DNA of 64,000 bases from Vibrio navarrensis (GCF_015767675.1 NZ_CP065217.1:992001-1056000), one strand, 5' to 3'; positions 1 through 8,963 are shown, counted from the first letter of the stretch. Program-made: numbers and translations. The notes: a model not told the origin generated them from the letters alone.

Positions 1-1
1 G

Positions 2-319
2 CAAGAGCATCACATTCGCTTGCCAGTGTCGATGCGTGAGCAAGATGGAAAGCAGGTGGTGATTGGCCTGCGACCTGAACACATCAGTGACAAACCGAGT
101 GATGATCAATCGGCGTCGACTTGTCTTAATCTTAAACTAGAGGTTTTGGAACCGACGGGGCCAGACACCATCGCGATGATCAAAGTTAACGATCAAGAAG
201 TGGCCTGCCGTTTATCGCCAGAACTGCAAGCAAAAGTGGGCGACGCCGCGCCGCTCTATTTCGACTTGTCTAAAGCGGTTTACTTCGACGCGCAAAGTCA
301 GGCGCGCATCGAGTTCTAA
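2..319 (+). CDS. ABC transporter ATP-binding protein, C-terminal part (MalK/UgpC type)
   Basis: The reading frame is open from the left edge, so the gene begins outside the window and only about 105 C-terminal residues are visible. They contain the IGLRPEHI motif typical of the C-terminal regulatory (TOBE/OB-fold) domain of MalK/UgpC-type ATPases, which energise sugar or glycerol-3-phosphate uptake. The Walker motifs lie upstream and cannot be checked. The substrate cannot be assigned from this fragment. A hairpin follows directly after the stop, so the gene closes its operon. Confidence 0.75.
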   Translation, partial: QEHHIRLPVSMREQDGKQVVIGLRPEHISDKPSDDQSASTCLNLKLEVLEPTGPDTIAMIKVNDQEVACRLSPELQAKVGDAAPLYFDLSKAVYFDAQSQARIEF

Positions 320-326
320 CCCGCTT

Positions 327-366
327 GCGTCGTTTGTGCTTTCTCCGGGCAAACGACGCCTCTATT
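327..366 (+). terminator. Terminator after the ABC ATPase gene
   Basis: A perfect 10-bp inverted repeat, GCGTCGTTTG (327-336) with CAAACGACGC (350-359), starts seven bases after the stop codon. The following T-tract is short and interrupted (tctattt), so termination may be partial. Confidence 0.6.
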
Positions 367-480
367 TGCGTGTCCTCTATCGCGTTCGCAGTTGGCACAG
401 GCTGCGACCGGCACAATCGGGGGAGAGTGACCAGAGCGCTTGCTGTCTGGTGTGAGGACACGCCCTTCTTCTCCATTCCG

Positions 481-518
481 TTCTCTTTTCACTTACTCGT
501 TCTCTTCTCACTTACTCA
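481..518. repeat. Tandem 19-bp direct repeat
   Basis: TTCTCTTTTCACTTACTCG (481-499) is followed immediately by a copy (500-518) differing at two positions. It lies in the 446-bp gap before dctP. Its role is unknown; it may be a regulator site or a simple duplication. Confidence 0.6.
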
Positions 519-547
519 TGCTGTTCCTGATTTAAGCACCCAGTTTC

Positions 548-598
548 AATGGGTCATTTTCCACCCTTTGGCGATTTTTAATGGGTCATTTTCCACCC
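548..598. promoter_or_regulatory. Tandem candidate DctD enhancer sites
   Basis: The 19-mer AATGGGTCATTTTCCACCC occurs twice, exactly, at 548-566 and 580-598. The 32-bp period is about three helical turns. Each copy has a dyad, GGGT-N8-ACCC, extended to TGGGT/ACCCA in the second. The copies sit about 100-150 bp upstream of the sigma-54 promoter at 694-709, the usual place for activator sites of an NtrC-family protein. The obvious candidate activator is the DctD encoded by the convergent operon. Binding itself is inferred. Confidence 0.7.
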
Positions 599-617
599 AT
601 TTCTTGAATGAATGATC

Positions 618-635
618 AGCGAAATATTATTCGCT
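618..635. promoter_or_regulatory. Palindrome between enhancer and promoter of dctP
   Basis: AGCGAA-N6-TTCGCT is a perfect dyad between the tandem repeats and the sigma-54 promoter. It could be an operator for an additional regulator of dicarboxylate uptake. The binder is not known. Confidence 0.35.
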
Positions 636-693
636 ATAAATGATCTTATCTTATCTTATTGATTTTTAATGGTTAAAAAATTGTTAGCAAATG

Positions 694-709
694 TGGCCTA
701 GTTGTTGCT
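694..709 (+). promoter_or_regulatory. Sigma-54 promoter of dctPQM
   Basis: TGGCCTAGTTGTTGCT matches the RpoN consensus with GG at 695-696, GC at 707-708 and exactly 10 bases between them. It lies 57 bp upstream of the dctP start. The convergent dctBD genes encode a sigma-54 activator system, which supports the call. Confidence 0.85.
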
Positions 710-766
710 CTTAGTGAAACATCAGTCCCCAAAGAAGGGGCTGCTTACTTCAACAAGGAGAACACA

Positions 767-1765
767 ATGTTTAAACCTCTTACCCTACTTGCTGCTTCTG
801 TTCTTGCCGTGACCAGCTTTACCGCCGCCGCGAACTGTGATCCGGGCGAAATCGTGATCAAGTTCAGCCACGTGACCAACACCGACAAACACCCGAAAGG
901 GATCGCCGCTTCTCTGTTGGAAGAGCGCGTCAATAAGGAGATGAACGGTAAAGCGTGTATGCAGGTTTATCCAAACTCAACCCTTTACGATGACGATAAA
1001 GTGCTTGAGGCGATGCTCAACGGTGACGTGCAACTGGCTGCGCCGTCGCTTTCCAAATTCGAGAAGTTCACCAAGAAATACCGCATTTTTGACCTGCCTT
1101 TCCTCTTTGAAGATGTTGACGCCGTAGACCGTTTCCAAAACTCTGAAGCGGGCGAAAAGCTGAAAAACGCCATGAATCGTCGTGGTGTCCGTGGCCTCGA
1201 ATTTTGGCACAACGGCATGAAACAGATTTCGGCCAGCAAGCCAATCATGTTGCCAGCCGATGCCAAAGGCTTGAAATTCCGCGTTCAGGCGTCGGATGTG
1301 TTAGTGGCTCAGTTTGAGCAGCTTGGCGCGAACCCACAGAAAATGTCTTTTGCCGAAGTGTACGGTGGTCTGCAAACCAAAGTTATCGATGGTCAAGAGA
1401 ACACTTGGTCAAACATCTACGGTAAGAAGTTCTTCGAAGTTCAGGACGGCATTACCGAAACCAACCACGGCATTCTGGATTACTTGGTGGTGACATCAAC
1501 CAAGTGGTGGGATGGCCTGCCAAGCGATGTGCGCAATCAGCTCGCCACCATCTTGAAAGAAGTAACTGAAATGCGTAACGCCGAATCGAACAAAGTGGAG
1601 CTGGCGAACAGACAGTATGTGATTGAAGCCGGTGGTGTGGTGCGCACCTTGACGCCAGAGCAGCGCCAAGAGTGGGTCACGGCGCTAACGCCAGTATGGA
1701 AAAAGTTTGAAAAAGATATCGGTTCTGATCTGATTGACGCAGCGCTGGCGTCAAACAAGAAATAA
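767..1765 (+). CDS. dctP: TRAP transporter periplasmic C4-dicarboxylate-binding protein DctP
   Basis: The 332-aa protein starts with a Sec signal peptide (about residues 1-22, hydrophobic core then AAANC) and has the length and fold signature of DctP-family receptors (KFSHVTN near the start, QENTWSNIY in the second lobe). It captures C4-dicarboxylates such as succinate, fumarate or malate in the periplasm and delivers them to the DctQM membrane complex. The start follows AAGGAGA (755-761). It is the first gene of dctPQM, behind a sigma-54 promoter. A strong hairpin between dctP and dctQ probably raises dctP mRNA relative to the rest. The substrate class rests on family similarity and on the neighbouring dctBD genes. 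Confidence 0.92.
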   Translation: MFKPLTLLAASVLAVTSFTAAANCDPGEIVIKFSHVTNTDKHPKGIAASLLEERVNKEMNGKACMQVYPNSTLYDDDKVLEAMLNGDVQLAAPSLSKFEKFTKKYRIFDLPFLFEDVDAVDRFQNSEAGEKLKNAMNRRGVRGLEFWHNGMKQISASKPIMLPADAKGLKFRVQASDVLVAQFEQLGANPQKMSFAEVYGGLQTKVIDGQENTWSNIYGKKFFEVQDGITETNHGILDYLVVTSTKWWDGLPSDVRNQLATILKEVTEMRNAESNKVELANRQYVIEAGGVVRTLTPEQRQEWVTALTPVWKKFEKDIGSDLIDAALASNKK

Positions 1766-1773
1766 CGAAAAAC

Positions 1774-1799
1774 GGCAGGCCTCAGCCGTGAGGCCTGCC
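1774..1799 (+). terminator. Intra-operon hairpin between dctP and dctQ
   Basis: The perfect 10-bp stem GGCAGGCCTC / GAGGCCTGCC has a 6-base loop and no T-tract behind it. Such a structure more likely protects the 3' end of the dctP message or partly attenuates transcription than terminates fully. It would give more binding protein than membrane subunits. Confidence 0.65.
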
Positions 1800-1822
1800 A
1801 AAAATAAAGAGCGAAAGCGATT

Positions 1823-2491
1823 ATGGAACAATCAATGATGGCCAAAATCGGCCAGTTTACCGACCGAGTCGAAGAGGGGCTGATTGCCTTTTTCTTAGGG
1901 GCGATGACCTTGCTAACCTTCATCAACGTGGTGATGCGTTACCTGTTTAACGACAACATTTTATGGGCCTTGGAGCTGACGGTGTTTATGTTTGCCTGGA
2001 TGGTGCTGGTCGGCGCGTCCTACGGCGTGAAGAAGCACTTCCATATCGGAGTCGATGTGGTCATCAATAAGGCACCACCACAAGTTCGCAAGGTGCTGGC
2101 GTTGTTGGCCGTGGCTTGTTGTCTGGCGTTTGCCATCCTGCTGCTGATTGGCTCGTGGAATTACTGGTATCCGTTTGCCACCGAACGTGCTTGGTATGAG
2201 ACCGACGATATTCCGATGCCGGAGATGTTCCAATTTTTATCTGTGTGGTTTAACGAAGGGGAGTTGTATGAAAAGATCCCGCGTTTCCTTCCTTACATGG
2301 CATTGCCTATTGGTATGGGGCTGCTCACTTTCCGTTTTCTCCAAGTGGCTTGGCTTATTGTGACTAATCAACAAGATCGCATGATCGCGGGGCACGAAGC
2401 GGAAGAAGATTTAGAGAGCTTGAAAGCGGAGCTAAGCGGCGCAGAAGCCATCATGAGCAAATCGCAACAAACCGACAGCAAGGAGCGTTAA
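1823..2491 (+). CDS. dctQ: TRAP transporter small membrane subunit DctQ
   Basis: The 222-aa protein has four predicted membrane segments (roughly residues 17-38, 50-70, 92-112 and 150-175), as in DctQ subunits. DctQ pairs with DctM and is needed for uptake. A conserved DctQ feature is visible in the first helices (NVVMRYLFNDNILWALEL). The C-terminal tail of about 45 residues is hydrophilic and acidic. The gene ends four bases before dctM, indicating translational coupling. Confidence 0.92.
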   Translation: MEQSMMAKIGQFTDRVEEGLIAFFLGAMTLLTFINVVMRYLFNDNILWALELTVFMFAWMVLVGASYGVKKHFHIGVDVVINKAPPQVRKVLALLAVACCLAFAILLLIGSWNYWYPFATERAWYETDDIPMPEMFQFLSVWFNEGELYEKIPRFLPYMALPIGMGLLTFRFLQVAWLIVTNQQDRMIAGHEAEEDLESLKAELSGAEAIMSKSQQTDSKER

Positions 2492-2494
2492 TCC

Positions 2495-3856
2495 ATGGCT
2501 ATTCTGATTCTGTTTTTGATGGTGATCGCCTTCATGCTGATTGGCGTGCCGATCGCCGTCTCGCTGGGCTTATCCAGCATTCTGTTTTTGATGTGGCATT
2601 CAGACGCCTCCCTCGCATCGGTGGCGCAGACGTTGTTCAATGCCTTTGAAGGACACTACACGCTGCTGGCCATTCCTTTCTTCATTCTGGCATCGAGCTT
2701 TATGTCGACTGGCGGGGTGGCCAAGCGGATTATTCGTTTCGCCATTGCGATGGTGGGCTGGTTTCGTGGTGGTCTAGCGATGGCTTCTGTGGTGGCCTGT
2801 ATGATGTTTGCCGCGCTGTCGGGGTCTTCACCGGCAACGGTGGTGGCGATCGGTAGCATTGTGATTGCCGGGATGATCAAAAATGGCTACTCGAAAGAGT
2901 TTGCCGCCGGGGTGATTTGTAACGCAGGTACGCTTGGCATCTTGATCCCACCTTCTATCGTGATGGTGGTCTATTCGGCGGCAACCGACGTGTCGGTCGG
3001 GCGCATGTTCCTTGGCGGCGTGATTCCCGGTCTGCTGGCGGGATTGATGTTGATGGTGGCGATTTACATCGCCGCAAGAGTGAAAAACCTGCCCAAGCAA
3101 CCTTTTGTTGGCTGGAAAGAAGCAGTGGCCGCCGCCAAAGACGCCAGTTGGGGCTTGCTGTTGGTGGTGATTATTTTAGGCGGTATCTACGGCGGGGTCT
3201 TCACCCCAACCGAAGCGGCTGCGGTGGCTGCTGTTTACTCATTCTTTATCGCCAATTTCGTCTACAAAGACATGGGCCCGTTTGCCGACAAAGAGAACAC
3301 TCGTCCGGCACTGGTGAAAATGGTCGAAACCTTTGTGCACAAAGATACGCAAAAAACGCTGTTTGAAGCGGGTAAGCTGACCATCATGTTGCTGTTTATC
3401 ATTGCCAACGCGCTGATTCTCAAACACGTACTGACCGAAGAACGCATCCCGCAGATGATCACAGAATCCATGCTGTCGGCAGGTCTTGGCCCAATTGCTT
3501 TCCTTATCGTGGTCAACGTGCTGCTGCTGATTGGTGGTCAGTTTATGGAGCCGTCGGGCTTGCTGATTATCGTCGCGCCACTGGTTTTCCCGATTGCGAT
3601 TCAGCTTGGCATTGACCCGATCCACCTTGGCATCATCATGGTGGTCAACATGGAGATTGGCATGATCACGCCACCGGTTGGCCTCAACCTGTTTGTGACC
3701 GCAGGGGTGGCACGAATGTCGATGATGGGCGTGGTGAAAGCGGCGCTCCCTTGGGTAGGCGTCATGTTCCTGTTCTTGATTATCGTGACCTATGTTCCAT
3801 GGGTCTCGACGTGGTTGCCGACCACCTTAATGGGACCGGAGATTATTACCAAATAG
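2495..3856 (+). CDS. dctM: TRAP transporter large membrane subunit DctM
   Basis: The 453-aa, highly hydrophobic protein is the ion-coupled permease subunit of the TRAP system and belongs to the IT superfamily. Family landmarks include LSGSSPATVVAIGSI and the late GMITPPVGLNLF motif. It has the usual DctM length apart from a hydrophilic loop at about residues 250-285. With DctP and DctQ it drives sodium-coupled import of C4-dicarboxylates across the inner membrane. It is the last gene of the operon, ended by a terminator shared with dctD. Confidence 0.93.
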   Translation: MAILILFLMVIAFMLIGVPIAVSLGLSSILFLMWHSDASLASVAQTLFNAFEGHYTLLAIPFFILASSFMSTGGVAKRIIRFAIAMVGWFRGGLAMASVVACMMFAALSGSSPATVVAIGSIVIAGMIKNGYSKEFAAGVICNAGTLGILIPPSIVMVVYSAATDVSVGRMFLGGVIPGLLAGLMLMVAIYIAARVKNLPKQPFVGWKEAVAAAKDASWGLLLVVIILGGIYGGVFTPTEAAAVAAVYSFFIANFVYKDMGPFADKENTRPALVKMVETFVHKDTQKTLFEAGKLTIMLLFIIANALILKHVLTEERIPQMITESMLSAGLGPIAFLIVVNVLLLIGGQFMEPSGLLIIVAPLVFPIAIQLGIDPIHLGIIMVVNMEIGMITPPVGLNLFVTAGVARMSMMGVVKAALPWVGVMFLFLIIVTYVPWVSTWLPTTLMGPEIITK

Positions 3857-3876
3857 TCGCTAATTAGGCCAAAAAG

Positions 3877-3906
3877 AGCCGCCTCGGCCTATTTGTCGAG
3901 GCGGCT
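3877..3906. terminator. Bidirectional terminator between dctM and dctD
   Basis: The 10-bp stem AGCCGCCTCG / CGAGGCGGCT lies between the convergent stop codons. T-rich or A-rich flanks occur on both sides, so it can serve both operons. Confidence 0.7.
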
Positions 3907-3932
3907 TCGTTATGAGGTCGTAATCATGAGGC

Positions 3933-5279
3933 TTAATCGTTTTTATAGTGACTTTTATCTAAATCGTAACGCTGCATCTTGTCGTAAAGCGTTTTGCGCG
4001 CCACTTTGAGTTTTTCCATCGTCTCCTTGATGCTCCCCCCGCACTCGATCAGTGTTTGTTCGATGATGCTTTTCTCAAACTCCGCCACTTGTTCGACTAA
4101 GCTTTGTGCATTGTTACTGACGCTGGGGAGATCGCCCAATTGTGCCAGTTTACCCAGTAGTGTGTAGCGCTCAGCGGCGTTGCGCAGCTCTCTGACATTG
4201 CCCGGCCAGCTGTGGGCGAGCAATTGTTGTAAATCGCTGCTATTGAGCGCAGGAACGGTTTTGCCGTAGCGGGAAGCCGCAACCAAGAGAAAGTGATGAA
4301 AGAGGGCAGGGATGTCCTCTTTACGCTCGCGCAGAGGTGGCAGATCCAGCGTGACGACATTGAGGCGGTAGTACAAATCTTGACGAAATTCGCCTTGCGC
4401 AGCCGCTTGTTTGAGATCGACTTTGGTGGCCGCTATCACACGAATATCGAGTGGTAACAATTGGTTTGAGCCGACGCGCTCAATCACTCGCTCCTGCAGT
4501 ACACGCAACAGGCGAACTTGCGCTTGCATCGGCATCGATTCAATTTCGTCCAAAAACAGCGTACCGCCTTGGGCGAATTCGAATTTGCCGATGCGCTGGC
4601 TGTCTGCGCCTGTGAACGCGCCTTTCTCATGGCCATACAGTTCGCTTTCAATCAAATTTTCCGGCACCGCCCCGCAGTTAACGGCGACAAAATTTTGCTC
4701 GCGGCGACTGCTTTGTTCATGAATCGATCGAGCAATCAGCTCCTTCCCGGTTCCCGTCTCACCAAACAGTAAAATATCCGCGTTGGTATCCGCGATATGG
4801 CTGATGGTGTCGCGCAGCTCTTGAATGCACGGCGTTTCTCCGATGATGCGCGGACCGAGTGCCTTGCTTGCTTTGAGCGACTGGCGCAGCGCTTGGTTTT
4901 CGTTGGTCAATTGACGTTTTTCAATCGCCCGCTTGACCGTTTCGACCAAGTGCTCCGGCGAGAAAGGCTTCTCAATAAAATCGTATGCGCCTTGACGCAG
5001 CGCTTTCACCGCCATGGAAATGTCACCGTGACCAGTAATCATGATCACGGGCAGATCTTTATCACGATGGCTGAGAGTGCTCAGCAGATCCATCCCTGAG
5101 ATCCCCGGTAAACAGATATCGGTCACCACCACACCGGGTTTGTCGTTCCCTTTCATCGCCAACAGGGCGCTCTCGGCATCAGCAAAAAAACAGGCTTCGA
5201 TATCGGCCAGTTCAAAGCTTTGTTCGATGGCCAGCCGCAGATCCGACTCATCGTCAATAAAATACACTAGACACATCAT
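3933..5279 (-). CDS. dctD: Sigma-54-dependent response regulator DctD
   Basis: The 448-aa protein has the three domains of an NtrC-family activator. The receiver (about 1-115) has acidic residues D9/D10, phospho-acceptor D54 (VVTDICLPG) and K104. The AAA+ domain has Walker A GETGTGKE at 173-180 and the sigma-54 contact loop GAFTGA at 220-225. A Fis-type helix-turn-helix lies at the C-terminus. It should be phosphorylated by DctB and activate the sigma-54 promoter of dctPQM. Its start overlaps the dctB stop by four bases (ATGA), so the two are translationally coupled. Confidence 0.93.
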   Translation of the reverse strand: MMCLVYFIDDESDLRLAIEQSFELADIEACFFADAESALLAMKGNDKPGVVVTDICLPGISGMDLLSTLSHRDKDLPVIMITGHGDISMAVKALRQGAYDFIEKPFSPEHLVETVKRAIEKRQLTNENQALRQSLKASKALGPRIIGETPCIQELRDTISHIADTNADILLFGETGTGKELIARSIHEQSSRREQNFVAVNCGAVPENLIESELYGHEKGAFTGADSQRIGKFEFAQGGTLFLDEIESMPMQAQVRLLRVLQERVIERVGSNQLLPLDIRVIAATKVDLKQAAAQGEFRQDLYYRLNVVTLDLPPLRERKEDIPALFHHFLLVAASRYGKTVPALNSSDLQQLLAHSWPGNVRELRNAAERYTLLGKLAQLGDLPSVSNNAQSLVEQVAEFEKSIIEQTLIECGGSIKETMEKLKVARKTLYDKMQRYDLDKSHYKND

Positions 5280-7066
5280 GACACCTCTGTGTTAATCACC
5301 GGCAGTACTACCGTGAAGCGAGCGCCGCATAACGCGCTTGTGCTCACACTCAGTTTTCCTTTCATGCCGGAAAGAATTTGTTGAGAAATTGATAGGCCAA
5401 GCCCGAGACCATTTTTTTTGGTGGTGTGGAAAGGCTCGCAAAGCGTAGAGAAAGCATTGAGTTCGATACCTGGCCCGTTGTCGTCAATGTGGATGGCGAC
5501 CATCGCGTTTGCATTTAACTCGACCGTGATCACTAGGCGTTTGTTGTCACACTCGCTCATCGCTTCCATCGCGTTTGTCAGCAAGTTAATCAGCACCTGT
5601 TCCAGTTGAATGGTGTTGGCCAACAGCCAAATATCATCCTGAGGAAAATCGGTTTCCAGATGGACCCGTGCAGACTTAAGCGCGGGTTTCATCAACTCTT
5701 TGGTCGAGAGCAAAATCGGCAAAAGTTTGGTTTCAACCAACTTATCCCCTGTCGTCTTGCGTGCGAAGGAGCGTAACTGTTGACTGATCTTCGCCATACG
5801 ATCCGTGAGGGCAGATATCCGGCTGAGGTTGTCATCGACCCGGTCATAGTGTTCTTTGTGCAAAAACAGCTTGCCATTTTCTGCAAAACTGCGAATCGCG
5901 GCCAGCGGGTTATTGAGCTCATGACTGATGCTGGCGGACATTTGCCCCAATACGGCCAGTTTGGCGGCTTGAATCAACTCATCTTGGGTGACGCGCAGCA
6001 CTTGCTCGGTCTTGGCGCGTTGGGCAATTTCTGCCTGCAATTCGGCAGTGCGTTCCATCACCTGAAATTCGAGCTTTTGATTGGCCTCTTGCTGTAATTG
6101 TTCTATTTGACGGTGTTTTTGCTGACGATGGTAATAAAGCTGTCCCAGTAGAAATAAGATGGCAAAAACCAGTGTCAACACCAGCAGAGCGCCAAGGGTA
6201 TTGAACACGATGGTGTGTTTGGACGAGAGAACGCGAATGGTCAGATCCAGCTCAGGCAGCGCATGGGAGGAGACAACCAAAGTGGCAGAGCGATAATGAC
6301 TGCCTTGACGGATTTCACTGTGTTCGCTGGTGAGATCGCCGACAAAATTGAGTGATTCAATCTTTTGGTCGAGATATTGGCGTGATGCGCTGATCTGCGC
6401 CAAGGTCTCTTGGCTTAGAGTCGTTAGGCTTTTAAACAGCCAGTCGGGATTACTCGACATAAATACAATTTGGTTGCGGTCACTGGCAACAAAAATACTG
6501 CGCTTTTCACGCCAGTTTTCCTCTATCGAGGTAAGATCCATTTTGACCACGACAACGCCAATCGGTGCGCCAGCATACGTCATGGGGTAGGAGTAGTAGT
6601 AGCCGCGCTGGCCAGAGGTTGACCCAAGGGCAAAGTACTGGCTCTGTTCTCCCACAATCGCCTGCTTGAAATAAGGGCGAAAGGCGAAGTTGCGGCCAAT
6701 AAAAGTGCGGTCGAGATTCCAGTTACTTGCGGCAATGGTGTTGCCAAATTGGTCAATCAAATAGGTATCGACCGCTTTAATCACGTGATTGACCTCTTGC
6801 AAATAGCGATTGGTGACATCGATTTGTGCGCTATTGTTCGGATGAAGCAAGGCTTGGAACAGTGGCTCATCTTTGGAGAGCAGCTGCGGGATATGGGCGT
6901 ATTTATCCAATTTATTCTGAATATGGCTAGCAAAGCGTTCTAATTGAGATTGGTGCTGCTGCAGTAGAGAAGCGTAGGTGGTTTGCCAAACCCAATGCCC
7001 AGTGACCATTAGCGAAAAGAGGTAAAAGGCGATAAAAATCAAAATAATGCGTCTGCGTTGTGACAT
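5276..7066 (-). CDS. dctB: Sensor histidine kinase DctB
   Basis: The 596-aa protein has a membrane helix at about 7-28, a periplasmic double-Cache-type sensor region (about 30-285), a second helix at about 289-310, a coiled-coil linker (about 315-365), and the kinase core. The phosphorylated histidine is H382 in SASISHELNNPLAA. The ATP-binding G boxes DDNGPGI and GLGLGLSISQQIL follow. The sensor region contains the RNFAFRPYF and GQRGYYYSYP signatures of dicarboxylate-sensing DctB. It senses external C4-dicarboxylates and phosphorylates DctD. Confidence 0.92.
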   Translation of the reverse strand: MSQRRRIILIFIAFYLFSLMVTGHWVWQTTYASLLQQHQSQLERFASHIQNKLDKYAHIPQLLSKDEPLFQALLHPNNSAQIDVTNRYLQEVNHVIKAVDTYLIDQFGNTIAASNWNLDRTFIGRNFAFRPYFKQAIVGEQSQYFALGSTSGQRGYYYSYPMTYAGAPIGVVVVKMDLTSIEENWREKRSIFVASDRNQIVFMSSNPDWLFKSLTTLSQETLAQISASRQYLDQKIESLNFVGDLTSEHSEIRQGSHYRSATLVVSSHALPELDLTIRVLSSKHTIVFNTLGALLVLTLVFAILFLLGQLYYHRQQKHRQIEQLQQEANQKLEFQVMERTAELQAEIAQRAKTEQVLRVTQDELIQAAKLAVLGQMSASISHELNNPLAAIRSFAENGKLFLHKEHYDRVDDNLSRISALTDRMAKISQQLRSFARKTTGDKLVETKLLPILLSTKELMKPALKSARVHLETDFPQDDIWLLANTIQLEQVLINLLTNAMEAMSECDNKRLVITVELNANAMVAIHIDDNGPGIELNAFSTLCEPFHTTKKNGLGLGLSISQQILSGMKGKLSVSTSALCGARFTVVLPVINTEVS

Positions 7067-7263
7067 TCCTTGCCTCCAGCTACTGACACGGATAAAACAT
7101 CAAAACGGGACCAGCGTAGCGCAAACGCTGGTCTGATAAATTTGTTATCGCGTTTATGTTATCGAGTTGTAGAGAATAGTCGCGGAAAAGATCTCAACTC
7201 TGTGGAGCAAAACAAGAGCAAGATCTCTTTTTGGGCTTTTGGATAAAAAAAGCTGTCGATTCT

Positions 7264-7291
7264 CTTGAAAAAGTCGCTATTGTCCCAATCT
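7264..7291 (+). promoter_or_regulatory. Sigma-32-like heat-shock promoter upstream of tig
   Basis: CTTGAAA (7264-7270) is followed after 13 bases by CCCAATCT (7284-7291). This agrees with the RpoH consensus CTTGAAA-N13-15-CCCCATNT except for one internal position. It is about 320 nt upstream of the trigger-factor gene, first of the chaperone and protease run. A TTGAAA element for sigma-70 overlaps, but its -10 would be poor. Confidence 0.6.
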
Positions 7292-7573
7292 TAGCGATAA
7301 GGCAGCGCATATTGCGACGTAAATTCGAGTTTTTAGGACAGACATTGCTCACATAGTGGCGATTGGCTCGACAGGGTAGGATCAGATCGTTAGAATGTCG
7401 CGTCTGAAATTTCGTCCTGAGACTAATGGGAGATACCTTTGGCTAACCGAAGATATCGCTGATTAGTCAGGTGTGAACTTTCGCACCGTACTCGATTTTT
7501 AAAATAGGTGCTCAGCAGAGCACAGACAAGGATGCAGCTGGTCAGGCCGCTCTAGCGACCGTCTGGCTCATAC

Positions 7574-7597
7574 GCTCAGAGTAATCTGAGCCATTTT
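7574..7597 (+). terminator. Terminator-like hairpin in the tig leader
   Basis: GCTCAGA (7574-7580) and TCTGAGC (7585-7591) form a 7-bp stem with a GTAA loop, followed by CATTTTT. It ends about 15 bases before the tig ATG. It may be an attenuator or the 3' end of a leader RNA. Confidence 0.5.
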
Positions 7598-7612
7598 TGA
7601 GGTTTATATACA

Positions 7613-8911
7613 ATGCAAGTTACTGTTGAAACGCTAGAAGGCCTACAGCGCCGTCTGAATATTACTGTTCCTGCTGCTAACATCGAAGATGCAGTGACAG
7701 CTGAACTACGCAACATCGCGAAAAACCGTCGTTTCGATGGTTTCCGTAAAGGCAAAGTGCCAATGAAGATGGTTGCGAAAATGTACGGTCGCGCAGTACG
7801 TCAAGACATCCTAGGTGAAGTGATGCAACGCCACTTCATCGAAGCGATCATCAAAGAGAAAATCAATCCAGCTGGCGCTCCAACTTTCGCTCCTGTTGAG
7901 AACAAAGAAGGTGCAGACCTAGTATTCAACGCAACTTTCGAAGTTTACCCAGAAGTAGAACTGAAGGGTCTTGAAAACATCACTGTTGAGAAACCAGCGG
8001 TTGAAGTGAAAGACGCAGACGTTGAAGAGATGATCGAAACACTGCGTAAGCAACAAGCAACTTGGAAAGAGATCGAAGGTGCGGCCGAAGTTGGTACTCG
8101 TGCAACCATCGACTTCGTTGGTTCTATCGACGGTGAAGAGTTTGAAGGCGGCAAAGCAGAAAACTTCCCACTAGAAATGGGCGCTGGTCGTATGATCCCA
8201 GGCTTTGAAGATGGCATCGTTGGCAAGTCTAAAGGCATGGAATTCGAAATCGATGTGACTTTCCCAGAAGATTACCACGCAGAAAACCTGAAAGGTAAAG
8301 CGGCGAAGTTCGCAATCAAAGTCAACAAAGTAGAAGCCCGTGAACTGCCAGAACTGAACGACGAATTCGTTGCTAAGTTTGGTGTGGCTGAAGGCGGCGT
8401 TGACGCTCTGAAAGCTGAAGTGCGTAAAAACATGGAACGTGAACTTAAGCAAGCGGTTAAAAATCGCATCAAAGAACAAGCGATTGACGGCCTTGTAAAA
8501 GAGAACGAAATCGACGTACCAGCAGCGCTTATCGACCAAGAGATCAACGTTCTGCGTCAGCAAGCGGCTCAGCGCTTTGGTGGCAATGTTGAAGCAGCAA
8601 TGCAGCTTCCACGTGAACTGTTCGAAGAGCAAGCAAAACGCCGCGTGGTGGTTGGCCTGCTGCTAGGTGAAGTGATCAAAGCCGACCAGCTGAAAGTGGA
8701 TGAAGAGAAAGTGAAAGCACTGATCTCTGAAATGGCGACAGCGTATGAAGATCCAGCAGAAGTGGTTGCTTACTACGAGCAAAACGAACAGCTAATGAAC
8801 AACATGCGTAACGTTGCTCTAGAAGAGCAAGCTATCGACGCAATCATTGCTAAAGCGCAGGTTTCTGATAAAGAAGTTAGCTTCAACGAGCTAATGAACC
8901 AACCAGCTTAA
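7613..8911 (+). CDS. tig: Trigger factor, ribosome-associated chaperone
   Basis: The 432-aa protein has the same length as E. coli trigger factor and the same three parts. The N-terminal ribosome-binding domain carries the signature loop GFRKGKVP (residues 44-51). An FKBP-type PPIase domain lies at about 150-245 ([18 protein letters not shown]), and a helical C-terminal chaperone domain follows. It binds nascent chains at the ribosome exit tunnel. It begins the conserved run tig-clpP-clpX-lon, and its codon use is that of a highly expressed gene. Confidence 0.97.
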   Translation: MQVTVETLEGLQRRLNITVPAANIEDAVTAELRNIAKNRRFDGFRKGKVPMKMVAKMYGRAVRQDILGEVMQRHFIEAIIKEKINPAGAPTFAPVENKEGADLVFNATFEVYPEVELKGLENITVEKPAVEVKDADVEEMIETLRKQQATWKEIEGAAEVGTRATIDFVGSIDGEEFEGGKAENFPLEMGAGRMIPGFEDGIVGKSKGMEFEIDVTFPEDYHAENLKGKAAKFAIKVNKVEARELPELNDEFVAKFGVAEGGVDALKAEVRKNMERELKQAVKNRIKEQAIDGLVKENEIDVPAALIDQEINVLRQQAAQRFGGNVEAAMQLPRELFEEQAKRRVVVGLLLGEVIKADQLKVDEEKVKALISEMATAYEDPAEVVAYYEQNEQLMNNMRNVALEEQAIDAIIAKAQVSDKEVSFNELMNQPA

Positions 8912-8963
8912 TCAGCAATATCGAGCGTAGAAGGTTGACTAAACGTTAACTATTCTGCTAACA

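Larger units (their letters stand above)
7067..7612. other. Long tig leader and dctB upstream region without a gene
   Basis: This 546-bp gap has no convincing coding sequence on either strand. It holds a sigma-32-like promoter (7264-7291) about 320 nt before tig, a hairpin GTGCTC/GAGCAC at 7508-7523, and a terminator-like hairpin at 7574-7591 close to the tig start. The length and the structured 3' part suggest a regulated leader or a small RNA, which cannot be settled from sequence alone. Confidence 0.5.

Noticed and set aside
325..615. Reading frame of 96 codons after the ABC ATPase gene
   Set aside because: It passes through a terminator hairpin, a tandem repeat and the candidate enhancer sites, and shows no protein-like composition.
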